From the NCBI RefSeq assembly GCF_024169315.1, contig NZ_JALJWR010000001.1, positions 5,134,501 through 5,198,500 of the forward strand: 64,000 bases of DNA, given 5' to 3'. Of this stretch, positions 1 through 7,820 are shown in pieces (the first letter of the stretch is position 1; each line of letters starts with the position of its first letter). The position numbers were made by a program, and so were the translations under genes. The DNA comes from Pseudomonas migulae (GTDB taxonomy: Bacteria; Pseudomonadota; Gammaproteobacteria; Pseudomonadales; Pseudomonadaceae). The notes below the pieces were generated by a model that saw only the letters and a program-made list of their open reading frames with translations, ran no database searches and had not been told where the DNA came from.

Positions 1-2
1 TG

Positions 3-125
3 CCGATGATCCTGCTGACTCACCGTGTGCTGGAACAGCACATGAACGATGCGATCGCCGCCCTCGAAGCCCTGACAGGCGTGGTCGGTCCGGTTGTACG
101 GATCCGCGTCGAGCACCTGAACTAA
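3..125 (+). CDS. hom: Homoserine dehydrogenase, C-terminal fragment (cut by window edge)
   Basis: Only the last 40 codons are present. The reading frame is open from the left edge and stops with TAA at 123-125. The visible protein contains LLTHRVLEQHMNDAIAALEA and ends VVGPVVRIRVEHLN, which fits the C-terminal ACT regulatory domain of homoserine dehydrogenase. The gene lies 66 bases upstream of threonine synthase, the hom-thrC order usual in Pseudomonas. The enzyme reduces aspartate semialdehyde to homoserine. The identification rests on this short tail plus the neighbour. Confidence 0.8.
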   Translation, partial: PMILLTHRVLEQHMNDAIAALEALTGVVGPVVRIRVEHLN

Positions 126-191
126 GCCGTTATCGTTCACCGGGCCTGCATGCGGGCCCGGGTTTGCGAACACTGTCTATTGGAGCCAGTC

Positions 192-1601
192 ATGCGTTAT
201 ATCAGTACCCGCGGCCAGGCACCGGCCCTGAATTTCGAAGACGTCCTGCTGGCCGGTCTCGCCACCGACGGCGGTCTGTACGTCCCGGAAAACCTGCCAC
301 GTTTCACCCAGGAAGAAATCGCTTCCTGGGCCGGCCTGCCGTATCACGAGCTGGCTTTCCGGGTGATGCGCCCGTTTGTTACCGGCAGCATTCCTGATGC
401 CGATTTCAAAAAGATCCTTGAAGAAACCTACGGCGTATTCGCTCATAGCGCCGTCGCGCCGCTGCGTCAGCTGAACGGCAACGAGTGGGTGCTGGAGCTG
501 TTCCACGGCCCGACCCTGGCGTTCAAAGACTTCGCCCTGCAACTGCTCGGTCGTTTGCTCGACTACGTGCTGGAAAAACGCGGCGAGCGCGTGGTGATTG
601 TCGGCGCTACGTCCGGCGACACCGGTTCGGCCGCCATCGAAGGCTGCAAGCACTGCGAAAACGTCGACATCTTCATTCTGCACCCGCACAACCGCGTGTC
701 CGAAGTGCAGCGTCGCCAGATGACCACCATCTTTGGCGAGAACATCCACAACATCGCCATCGAAGGCAACTTCGATGACTGCCAGGAAATGGTCAAGGCG
801 AGCTTCGCCGACCAGAGCTTCCTCAAAGGCACGCGCCTGGTGGCGGTGAACTCGATCAACTGGGCGCGGATCATGGCCCAGATCGTTTACTACTTCCACG
901 CAGCCCTGCAGTTGGGCGGCCCGGCGCGTTCGGTGTCGTTCTCGGTGCCGACCGGCAACTTCGGCGACATCTTCGCCGGTTACCTGGCGCGCAACATGGG
1001 CCTGCCGATCAACCAGTTGATCGTCGCTACCAACCGCAACGACATCCTGCACCGCTTCATGAGCGGCAATCAGTACGTCAAGGAAACCCTGCACGCCACG
1101 CTGTCGCCGTCCATGGACATCATGGTGTCGTCGAACTTCGAGCGTTTGCTGTTTGATCTGCACGGTCGCAATGGCGCGGCGATTGCCGGTCTGATGGATT
1201 CGTTCAAGCAGGGCGGTGGTTTCAGCGTTGAACAGGAGCGCTGGACTGAAGCGCGCAAGCTGTTCGATTCGTTGGCGGTGGATGATGCGCAAACTTGCGA
1301 AACCATTGCCGAAGTTTATGAGCAGACTGGCGAAGTGCTGGACCCGCACACGGCGATCGGCGTGAAGGCTGCGCGTGAATGCCGTCGTAGTCTGGATATT
1401 CCGATGGTGATCCTTGGCACCGCACACCCGGTCAAATTCCCGGATGCGGTGGAGAAGGCTGGTGTCGGCAAGGCGCTGGAATTGCCGGTGCATTTGGCTG
1501 ATCTGTTTGAGCGGGATGAGCGTTGCACTGTGTTGCCAAATGACCTCAAGGCTGTGCAGGCTTTTGTTGGTCAGCATGGGAATCGTGGGAAGCCGCTTTA
1601 A
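192..1601 (+). CDS. thrC: Threonine synthase
   Basis: Converts O-phosphohomoserine to threonine in the cytoplasm, the last step of the pathway begun by the hom gene just upstream. The start at ATG 192 (MRYISTRGQ) is preferred to an upstream in-frame ATG at 150 because GGAG lies 6 bases before it and the 469-aa product matches the usual family length. The N-terminal region carries the family segment ATDGGLYVPE. The PLP-binding lysine is K112 in FHGPTLAFKDFALQ, followed by the phosphate-binding segment GATSGDTGSAA. The fold is the type II PLP-dependent threonine synthase subfamily. No leader peptide or attenuator is visible before it. Confidence is high. Confidence 0.97.
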   Translation: MRYISTRGQAPALNFEDVLLAGLATDGGLYVPENLPRFTQEEIASWAGLPYHELAFRVMRPFVTGSIPDADFKKILEETYGVFAHSAVAPLRQLNGNEWVLELFHGPTLAFKDFALQLLGRLLDYVLEKRGERVVIVGATSGDTGSAAIEGCKHCENVDIFILHPHNRVSEVQRRQMTTIFGENIHNIAIEGNFDDCQEMVKASFADQSFLKGTRLVAVNSINWARIMAQIVYYFHAALQLGGPARSVSFSVPTGNFGDIFAGYLARNMGLPINQLIVATNRNDILHRFMSGNQYVKETLHATLSPSMDIMVSSNFERLLFDLHGRNGAAIAGLMDSFKQGGGFSVEQERWTEARKLFDSLAVDDAQTCETIAEVYEQTGEVLDPHTAIGVKAARECRRSLDIPMVILGTAHPVKFPDAVEKAGVGKALELPVHLADLFERDERCTVLPNDLKAVQAFVGQHGNRGKPL

Positions 1602-1612
1602 CGGTTGAGTAC

Positions 1613-1861
1613 ATATCCGTTTTTGCGGTAACGGCGACTTAGGGTTTCGCCCTTACGGCGAGTCACTTTGGAAAAGCCCCAAAGTAACCAAAGGGCTTTT
1701 GCCCCTTTCGTTCGGTGCCTCGCTAAGGCTCGGCATACCCTCCTTCCGGTCCTGCTCCGTGGGCCCGCCGCCATCGGCCATCCATGGCCGGGGGCGGCTA
1801 ACCCGGCATCCCTGCCGGGTTGCCCACTGCGCAGAACCTGCACTCGGCCTCTCGAGGGGGC
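1613..1861 (+). repeat. Long intergenic repeat, copy A of an inverted pair
   Basis: This block begins ATATCCGTTT and contains TTTCGCCCTTACGGCGAG, CGGTCCTGCTCCGTGGGCCC and GCCATCGGCCATCCATGGCC. It is closely matched, in reverse complement, by 2070-2315. A shorter matching stretch (GCGAGGCGGCCT) continues on both sides of the centre. Long non-coding repeats of this kind occur in P. fluorescens-group intergenic regions. I did not match it to a named family. Confidence 0.75.
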
Positions 1862-1920
1862 GACCACCGCCACAGCACCGCGAGGCGGCCTTCGGGCCGA
1901 CCTGGCTCATTGATCGTACG

Positions 1921-1964
1921 CATTCCCCTGTAGGAGCTAGCAGGCTAGCTCCCACAGGGGAATG
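1921..1964. repeat. Hairpin between the two long repeats
   Basis: CATTCCCCTGTAGGAGCTAGC pairs with GCTAGCTCCCACAGGGGAATG across a 2-3 base loop, giving a 21-bp stem with one mismatch. It resembles a REP palindrome (core TGTAGGAGCTAGC) and sits between the two long repeats, close to the centre of the inverted pair. Confidence 0.7.
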
Positions 1965-2069
1965 TTGGCGGGCATGACATGGGTGTTCACCGCCGATGAT
2001 CCTGACGGACTTCAGGCCGGCTTTCAGGCCGCCTCGCTTTGTTTTTGATCTGGCTTTTGATCTTGATCT

Positions 2070-2315
2070 GCCCCGTCGGAAGGCCGAGCGCAGGTTCTGC
2101 GTAGTGGGCACCGCGGCAAGGATGCCGCGGTAGCCGCCCCCGGCCATGGATGGCCGATGGCGGCGGGCCCACGGAGCAGGACCGGAGCGAGGGCATGGCG
2201 AGCCTAAGCGAGCCACCGTACGTCAGGGGCGCAGGCGCTTGGTTACTTGGCGCTTTTCCAAGTAACTCGCCGTAAGGGCGAAACCAATAGCTGCCATTAC
2301 CAAAGAAACGGATAT
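2070..2315 (-). repeat. Long intergenic repeat, copy B of an inverted pair
   Basis: Read on the minus strand, this stretch repeats copy A almost base for base in its core (TTTCGCCCTTACGGCGAG, CGGTCCTGCTCCGTGGGCCC, GGCCATCCATGGCCGGGGGC). It diverges in a few places, for example GCCGCGGTAGCC opposite GTTAGCCGCC. The two copies face each other and span about 700 bases together. Confidence 0.75.
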
Positions 2316-2512
2316 TCACCCAATCCCAATCCCAATCCCGATCCCCACTGCCCAAAATACACAAACCTGTCATCTCCCCCATGCATGCTCCATCAACCAG
2401 CGACGCCGACGCGTCTGCAACTGGAATCCAGAACTTTCTTCTCGGGCCGATGGTCACTTATTGTGAACACGCCCCAGGCACTTCGTTTTCGGACTATTGA
2501 GTGGTGATCGAG

Positions 2513-2797
2513 ATGGAAAGTATCAGCCTATTGCTCGAAGAGGCTCTAAGCCCGTACCAGGTGACGTTGACCCCGTCGGGCGCCCATGGCGAATGCCTGG
2601 TGACACTGAAGAGCTCGACCGGCGCCATCGTGGTCGAACGGGAATTCAATCAGGCTCAGTTGAGCGACAAACGTCTGCTCACGGATGTGGTCGACGGGTT
2701 GCATCGCGATCTGATGATTGCCGAAGGACGCCTGGAACCCTGCGTAATCGCAGCGTTGCGCAACGCCGCACAGGACAAGATCCTGAGTCGGGCGTAA
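2513..2797 (+). CDS. DUF3509-like small protein
   Basis: A 94-aa protein starting MESISLLLEEALSPYQVTL. The start is ambiguous: ATG 2513 is chosen, but GTG codons at 2501 and 2504 in the same frame would add four or three residues. The N-terminal pattern (a short helix, then SPYQVTLTP, then a beta strand with CLVTLK) and the C-terminal helical half ending in NAAQDKILSRA resemble the DUF3509 family, which is largely restricted to Pseudomonas and has no known function. There is no signal peptide or membrane segment. The gene stands alone between the repeat tract and a possible small RNA. Family assignment is from memory of the pattern. Confidence 0.65.
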   Translation: MESISLLLEEALSPYQVTLTPSGAHGECLVTLKSSTGAIVVEREFNQAQLSDKRLLTDVVDGLHRDLMIAEGRLEPCVIAALRNAAQDKILSRA

Positions 2798-2815
2798 GTG
2801 AATTATTTTTTATGG

Positions 2816-2843
2816 GAACCTTACGGGCCCAAGGTCAGTCAGA
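2816..2843 (+). promoter_or_regulatory. Possible ECF-sigma (AlgU-type) promoter
   Basis: GAACCT at 2816-2821 and TCAGA at 2839-2843 are 17 bases apart, close to the GAACTT-N16/17-TCTGA consensus of AlgU/RpoE. The element lies just after the DUF3509-like gene and before a strong terminator, with no good reading frame between. It is a match by eye with one change in each box. Confidence 0.35.
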
Positions 2844-2849
2844 GGATGT

Positions 2850-2960
2850 AACAGCAGGATCAAGCATTGTGCTCCGGTGCTTGTAGTCGTGCTGCCACTG
2901 GTCTTTTTGTAGACCACGTTTAACCCCGAGTCGTCTCCCCACTTCTCGGGGTTTCTTTTT
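2850..2960 (+). ncRNA. Candidate small RNA of about 110 nt
   Basis: A non-coding stretch starts just downstream of the AlgU-like promoter. It holds a small hairpin, GGTCT(TTTTGT)AGACC, near 2900-2915 and ends in a strong terminator at 2922-2960. The layout of promoter, about 110 bases and terminator fits a trans-acting sRNA. The alternative is that this is only the 3' untranslated region of the gene ending at 2797. I do not recognise it as a named Pseudomonas sRNA. Confidence 0.35.
2922..2960 (+). terminator. Rho-independent terminator
   Basis: AACCCCGAG and CTCGGGGTT form a 9-bp stem, followed by TCTTTTT. It ends transcription from the DUF3509-like gene or the candidate sRNA and lies just before the convergent minus-strand gene stop at 2973. 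Confidence 0.85.
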
Positions 2961-2972
2961 GCCCGCGATTTG

Positions 2973-3833
2973 TCATTCCTGCGCCTGTTGTTCGAAATAC
3001 GCCCTGGATTCCTCCAGATAGGCGCTACGACTTTCCGGGTCCAGCCACGCCGCGTACGCCTCGCTCAATCGCTCATGGGGCAGTTTGCGCAGCAACTGGT
3101 TGATCTCGACGATTGCCTGTCGGCCCATGGGCGTGTCGGTACAGCCGATGTAACCCGACAGGAATTTTTCCGCGCCGCGAATCGGGTAGAACTGAAAATC
3201 ATCCTCGGCGATCCCTTGCTGCTGAGCCTGGTAGCGGATTTCCGGACGGTATCCCAACAGCAGTCGCAAGCGCCCCAAACGTTGCATTTGCAACAGGCTG
3301 CCGAGGGCGTCATTGCCGTAATGGGGGGTGAGCGAATCAGGCGGCGCCTGTTTGAGCAGCGCGTCGAGGTACTCACCGTAGTTGCGCTCGGCAACAATAC
3401 CCAACTTTTCGCCGCTAGCCAGGAAGGCAAGCAGATCCAGCTCACCGTCCTGGATGAAGGGAGCGAGCGTCTCGCGGTCTACGCGCCGCACGGCCACGCC
3501 GTTACTCATGGCCCGAAACACCGGAATGGAAAAGGCGATCCAGCGCTCGCGTTCCTTGCTCCGGTTCAACGCGGCATCGCACGTCAGGGACGGCTCGTGG
3601 AGCATTTGCAAGGCGCGGGCGCGATTGACCCGCAGCAAGGTGTGTTTGTATTGCGGCATGCCGGCGATCAGCAGTGGCAACAATTGATCGATGACGCCCT
3701 GACCCTTTTTCGGTCCTTCGAAAATCGTCAGCGGGGGGAGATCCCGCAACAGCCAGATCATGGTTTCCTTGGGCTGTGCCATCGCCGATGGGGTCGGACC
3801 GATGAGCAAAATCATCACCGCGAACGCGCACAT
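2973..3833 (-). CDS. Periplasmic solute-binding-like protein (TIGR02285-type)
   Basis: A 286-aa exported protein. The start ATG 3833 gives a signal peptide, MCAFAVMILLIGPTPSAMAQ, and has GGGAGG three bases upstream. The frame stays open for 44 further codons upstream, but those lack signal character and run into the preceding gene. After the signal the protein has the two-lobe pattern of family 3 solute-binding proteins (IWLLRDLPPLTIFEGP, then RALQMLHEP, then CTDTPMGRQAIVEIN). This resembles the TIGR02285 group rather than true amino-acid ABC receptors, since no transporter genes are adjacent. It lies 58 bases downstream of a CoA transferase gene on the same strand. The ligand cannot be inferred. 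Confidence 0.75.
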   Translation of the reverse strand: MCAFAVMILLIGPTPSAMAQPKETMIWLLRDLPPLTIFEGPKKGQGVIDQLLPLLIAGMPQYKHTLLRVNRARALQMLHEPSLTCDAALNRSKERERWIAFSIPVFRAMSNGVAVRRVDRETLAPFIQDGELDLLAFLASGEKLGIVAERNYGEYLDALLKQAPPDSLTPHYGNDALGSLLQMQRLGRLRLLLGYRPEIRYQAQQQGIAEDDFQFYPIRGAEKFLSGYIGCTDTPMGRQAIVEINQLLRKLPHERLSEAYAAWLDPESRSAYLEESRAYFEQQAQE

Positions 3834-3891
3834 GACCCTCCCTCTGCGCGACAGGCCGTCGGTGATGAGCAGCGAAAGCAGGCGCTTCAGC

Positions 3892-5091
3892 CTAGATGGC
3901 CCCGTCTTCACGCAGCTTTGCGATCTGTTCCTTGTCGTAGCCAAGATCGTTGAGTACCTGCGCATTGTGTTCGCCCAACTGCGGCCCGACCCATTCCGAA
4001 CTGCCGGGTGTCTCTGAGAGTTTCGGCACGATTCCCGGCATCTTGAAATCTTTGCCGTCCGGCAGCTTCGCCTTCAGGAACATTTCCCGCGCCAGGTACT
4101 GCGGATCATTGAACATGTCTTCGGCACTGAAGATCCGACTGGCGGGAACGTCGGCCTGATTCAACTGTTCGATGATGGCGTCCAGCGGCAGCGAGTTGAC
4201 CCAGCGATCAATCACCCCATAAATCTCGTCGCGACGGCTGTCACGCCCGTCGTTGCTGGCCAGCGCCGGATCATTGGCGAGATCGTCGCGGCCGATGATC
4301 AGCATGAAGCGTTTGAAAATTGCATCGCCGTTGGCGCCGATCTGCACATGTTTGCCATCAGCACTGGTGTGGATCGAGGAGGGCGTGATGCCCGGCATGA
4401 TGTTGCCGGTGCGTTCGCGTATGAAACCGAACACGTCGAACTCCGGGACCATGCTTTCCATCATGGCGAAGATCGCTTCGTACAGCGCCACATCCACCAC
4501 CTGACCCAGACCGCCGTTGACCTCGCGATGACGCAAGGCCATCAATGCGCCGATCACGCCCCAGAGCGCGGCAATCGAATCGCCGATGGAAATCCCGGTG
4601 CGCACCGGTGGTCGATCTTCAAACCCGGTGATGTAGCGCAGGCCGCCCATGGATTCACCGACGGCGCCAAAGCCCGGCTGATCCTTCATCGGCCCGGTCT
4701 GGCCGAACCCCGAGAGGCGTACCATCACCAGTTTCGGGTTCAGTGCGTGCAAGACTTCCCAGCCCAGGCCGAGCTTTTCCAACACGCCGGGGCGAAAATT
4801 CTCGATCAGGATGTCCGCTTCACCAAGCAGCTTTTTCAGAATGGCCAAGCCGTCCGGGTGTTTCAGGTTCAGCGTCAGGGATTTCTTGTTACGCGCCTGA
4901 ACGAACCACCACAACGAAGTGCCTTCATACATTTTTCGCCATTTACGCAACGGATCGCCGCCGTCGGGGGACTCGATCTTGATCACTTCGGCACCGAATT
5001 CGCCGCAAATGCGCGAGGCAAACGGCCCGGCGATCAAGGTGCCCAATTCAATGACTTTCAGGCCTGAGAGTGGTTTGGCGGTAAACGGCAT
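3892..5091 (-). CDS. CaiB/BaiF-type (class III) CoA transferase
   Basis: A 399-aa enzyme of the formyl-CoA transferase/alpha-methylacyl-CoA racemase family, which moves CoA between carboxylic acids. The start ATG 5091 (MPFTAKPLSG) is chosen because the family's opening motif LKVIELGTLIAGPFA follows at once; 42 codons of further open frame upstream look unrelated. The nucleotide-binding GAEVIKIESPDGGDPLR (residues 34-50) and IENFRPG (97-102) are present. D171 in the GISIGDS motif is the likely catalytic aspartate that forms the aspartyl-CoA anhydride. AGGA lies a few bases before the start. The substrate is unknown; no partner dehydrogenase or transporter is next to it. Confidence 0.88.
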   Translation of the reverse strand: MPFTAKPLSGLKVIELGTLIAGPFASRICGEFGAEVIKIESPDGGDPLRKWRKMYEGTSLWWFVQARNKKSLTLNLKHPDGLAILKKLLGEADILIENFRPGVLEKLGLGWEVLHALNPKLVMVRLSGFGQTGPMKDQPGFGAVGESMGGLRYITGFEDRPPVRTGISIGDSIAALWGVIGALMALRHREVNGGLGQVVDVALYEAIFAMMESMVPEFDVFGFIRERTGNIMPGITPSSIHTSADGKHVQIGANGDAIFKRFMLIIGRDDLANDPALASNDGRDSRRDEIYGVIDRWVNSLPLDAIIEQLNQADVPASRIFSAEDMFNDPQYLAREMFLKAKLPDGKDFKMPGIVPKLSETPGSSEWVGPQLGEHNAQVLNDLGYDKEQIAKLREDGAI

Positions 5092-5228
5092 GCTGGATCC
5101 TGTAGGACAAAGGCTTGGCTGATAAAGCGTTTTAGCACAGCCCGCTGTCAGTCGCTCAAGGTTGATGGCCGCGAAGCGTGCCGCATCGGTTAGACTTGCC
5201 GCCTTTCCACGTATCAAGAAGCCCGTTC

Positions 5229-5771
5229 ATGGCCCAGCCGTCCACGACCTACAAGTTTGAACTGAACCTCACCGACCTCGACCGCAGCGTTTACGAGACG
5301 GTGAAGCAGACCATCGCCCGTCACCCTTCGGAAACCGAAGAGCGCATGACCGTGCGTCTGTTGGCCTACGCCTTCTGGTACAACGAGCAGCTGTCGTTTG
5401 GCCGTGGTCTGTCAGACGTGGATGAGCCGGCCCTGTGGGAAAAGAGCCTGGACGACCGTGTTCTGCACTGGATTGAAGTCGGCCAGCCAGACGCCGATCG
5501 CCTGACCTGGTGCTCGCGTCGCACCGAGCGCACCAGTCTGCTGGCCTACGGCAGCCTGCGCGTCTGGGAAACCAAAGTGATCCCGGCGATCAAGAACCTG
5601 AAAAACGTGCACATCGCCGCGGTTCCTCAGGAAGTCCTGGAAACCCTGGCCAAAGACATGCCCCGCGTTATCAAGTGGGACGTGATGATCAGCGAAGGGA
5701 CGATTTTCGTCACCGACGACCGTGGTCAGCACGAAGTTCAGTTGCAGTGGCTGAGCGGCGAACGCGGCTGA
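5229..5771 (+). CDS. yaeQ: YaeQ family protein
   Basis: A 180-aa cytoplasmic protein matching E. coli YaeQ in length. It contains the family pattern KFELNLTDLDR, then EERMTVRLLAYAFWY, FGRGLSDVDEPALW and IEVGQPDADRL. These correspond to a PD-(D/E)XK nuclease-like fold known from structures, although nuclease activity in the cell is not established. ATG 5229 is the natural start for the MAQPSTTYKFEL N-terminus. It is divergent from the CoA transferase and 58 bases upstream of recJ, an order also found in other Pseudomonas genomes. Confidence 0.92.
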   Translation: MAQPSTTYKFELNLTDLDRSVYETVKQTIARHPSETEERMTVRLLAYAFWYNEQLSFGRGLSDVDEPALWEKSLDDRVLHWIEVGQPDADRLTWCSRRTERTSLLAYGSLRVWETKVIPAIKNLKNVHIAAVPQEVLETLAKDMPRVIKWDVMISEGTIFVTDDRGQHEVQLQWLSGERG

Positions 5772-5829
5772 TTTTTCACCGCGACATCCGGTTTTATCCT
5801 ACGTATTCAAGAGAAGCACCTGTCACCCC

Positions 5830-7539
5830 ATGCGCATCGAACCTCGCCTGTTGCCCGACACCCTGCCATTCCTCGGTGATCTGCCGCCGCTGCTGACCCG
5901 CTTGTATGCGGCGCGGGGCGTGCTGTCCGAGGCTGAACTGGACAAGAGCCTGGCGCGGCTGATTCCGTTCCAGCAGCTCAAGGGCATCGATGCCGCGGTG
6001 GATTTGCTGGTGACGGCGCTGGAGCAGCGGCAACGGATTCTGATCGTCGGCGACTTCGACGCTGACGGTGCGACGGCCAGTACCGTGGGCATGCTGGGCC
6101 TGCGATTGTTGGGCGCGGCTCACGTTGATTATCTGGTGCCGAACCGATTCGAGTACGGCTACGGCCTGACCCCGGAAATCGTCGAGGTGGCGCTGACCCG
6201 CACACCGCAGTTGCTGATCACCGTGGATAACGGCATCTCCAGCGTCGAAGGCGTCGCTGCTGCGAAAAAGGCAGGCCTTCAGGTGCTGGTCACCGACCAC
6301 CACTTGCCCGGCGACGAACTGCCGCTGGCCGACGCCATCGTCAATCCGAATCAGCCGGGTTGCGGGTTTCCGAGCAAGGCATTGGCCGGCGTCGGGGTGA
6401 TTTTCTACGTGTTGATGGCCCTGCGCGCGCGTCTGCGAAGCCTCGGCTGGTACGAGAGCAAACCGCAGCCGAATATCGGTGAGTTGCTGGATCTGGTGGC
6501 GCTGGGCAGCGTCGCCGACGTGGTGCCGCTGGACGCCAACAACCGGATTCTGGTGCATCAGGGGCTGGAGCGAATTCGCGCCGGACGCGCACGACCGGGG
6601 ATCAAGGCGATCCTCGAAGTCGCCAAGCGTGACCACACGCGCATTACCTCGACCGACCTCGGGTTCATCGTCGGCCCGCGCCTGAACGCGGCAGGGCGGC
6701 TGGATGACATGAGCCTGGGCATCGAATGCCTGCTCACTGAAGATGCCGGACTCGCCCGGGAAATGGCCGTTCAGCTCGACGGCATGAACCAGGACCGCAA
6801 ATCCATCGAGCAAGGCATGCAGCGCGAGGCGCTGGCTCAGCTCAAGGACTTGCCGGTGGAATCCATGCCGTTCGGCCTGTGCCTGTTCGATCCCGAGTGG
6901 CACCAGGGCGTCATCGGAATCCTCGCTTCGCGTATGAAAGAGCGTTATTTCCGTCCGACGATCGCCTTCGCCGATGCAGGCGACGGCATGCTCAAGGGCT
7001 CGGGGCGTTCGGTGCAGGGCTTCCATATTCGTGACGCCTTGAGCGTGGTGGCGGCACAGCATCCAAACCTGATCAGCAAATACGGCGGCCACGCCATGGC
7101 GGCGGGTTTGACCTTGCCGGAGGCGAATTTTCCGTTGTTCGCTGAAGCCTTTGACGCTGAAGTGCGTAGGCAATTGCGCGAGGAAGACCTGACCGGGCGC
7201 CTGTTGTCGGACGGGACGTTGGCGGTCGAGGAGTTTCACCTCGAACTGGCCCGTGCGCTGCGTCATGCCGGTCCGTGGGGGCAACACTTCCCGGAGCCGT
7301 TGTTTCATGGCGTGTTCCAGCTGGTCGAACAACGCGTCGTTGGCGAACGGCATCTGAAAGTGGTGCTGAGAAGCGAATGCGGCTCGGTGAAGCTGGACGG
7401 CATTGCTTTCGGAATTGACCGCGATATCTGGCCGAACCCGACCATCAAATGGGTCGAATTGGCCTACAAGCTCGACCTCAACGAGTTTCGCGGAAATGAG
7501 ACGGTTCAGCTGATGATTGCCCACATCGAACCGCGTTGA
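5830..7539 (+). CDS. recJ: Single-stranded-DNA-specific exonuclease RecJ
   Basis: A 569-aa 5'-3' exonuclease acting on single-stranded DNA in RecF-pathway recombination and in mismatch and base excision repair. The DHH-family motifs are intact: DFDADG (75-80) for metal binding, TVDNG (131-135), TDHHLPG (155-161), GSVADVVPL, and GPRLNAAGRLDD in the second half. The DHHA1 domain carries GGHAMAAG. A C-terminal OB-like region follows, ending in IKWVELAYKLDLNEF. Length is normal for the family and no frameshift is seen. Confidence 0.97.
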   Translation: MRIEPRLLPDTLPFLGDLPPLLTRLYAARGVLSEAELDKSLARLIPFQQLKGIDAAVDLLVTALEQRQRILIVGDFDADGATASTVGMLGLRLLGAAHVDYLVPNRFEYGYGLTPEIVEVALTRTPQLLITVDNGISSVEGVAAAKKAGLQVLVTDHHLPGDELPLADAIVNPNQPGCGFPSKALAGVGVIFYVLMALRARLRSLGWYESKPQPNIGELLDLVALGSVADVVPLDANNRILVHQGLERIRAGRARPGIKAILEVAKRDHTRITSTDLGFIVGPRLNAAGRLDDMSLGIECLLTEDAGLAREMAVQLDGMNQDRKSIEQGMQREALAQLKDLPVESMPFGLCLFDPEWHQGVIGILASRMKERYFRPTIAFADAGDGMLKGSGRSVQGFHIRDALSVVAAQHPNLISKYGGHAMAAGLTLPEANFPLFAEAFDAEVRRQLREEDLTGRLLSDGTLAVEEFHLELARALRHAGPWGQHFPEPLFHGVFQLVEQRVVGERHLKVVLRSECGSVKLDGIAFGIDRDIWPNPTIKWVELAYKLDLNEFRGNETVQLMIAHIEPR

Positions 7540-7820
7540 GCCCTTCGCGGGCAAGTCGGATCGCCGCACCGCTGGCTCCTACGGGATCACCTGTACCGTA
7601 GGAGCGAAGCTTGGCCGCGAAAGCGATTTCCCACACGCCGAATCTCTCGGAACCCTCCCTCATCCCCCATTGTCGACTAGGCTCTAAGCACTGCTTGATA
7701 ATCCTTGTGACGTCTTGTCAATTTTTTGCCCGCGGGGGCGGGTGCTGCACCTTTTTCCTGTCACTCGTCGACTTTTCAAACAGAACCCTGGAGCCTGCCC
7801 ACTGAGACGAGAGGTGCCCC
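7540..7820. repeat. Intergenic gap with a degenerate REP pair (about 7543-7625)
   Basis: CTTCGCGGGCAAG and CTCCTACGG on the left face CCGTAGGAGCGAAGCTTGGCCGCGAAAG on the right. This looks like a decayed inverted REP pair after recJ. The rest of the gap (7630-7820) is presumably the upstream region of the next gene. It includes a G-rich stretch, GCCCGCGGGGGCGGGTGC, at about 7727-7745; I see no clear promoter. Confidence 0.6.

Larger units (their letters stand above)
1602..2500. other. Intergenic tract of 0.9 kb without a gene, occupied by repeats
   Basis: No reading frame here looks like a real gene. The tract is filled by two long, similar repeats in opposite orientation (1613-1861 and 2070-2315), a hairpin between them (1921-1964), and a CCAATC short tandem repeat at about 2318-2345. 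Open frames such as 1653-2216 and 1987-2457 on the minus strand run through the repeats. Their products are proline/arginine-rich and low in complexity, so they are treated as repeat by-products. Confidence 0.8.

Noticed and set aside
177..1577. 466-codon open frame on the minus strand opposite thrC
   Set aside because: Runs antisense through a clear threonine synthase gene; the product is rich in R, H, Q and A with no motifs. Such frames are common opposite GC-rich genes.
1598..2457. Several open frames in the repeat tract after thrC
   Set aside because: They follow the repeats, differ between the two copies and have low-complexity P/R/G-rich products.
5794..7569. 591-codon open frame on the minus strand opposite recJ
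   Set aside because: Entirely antisense to recJ, no domain pattern and biased composition; a codon-usage shadow.
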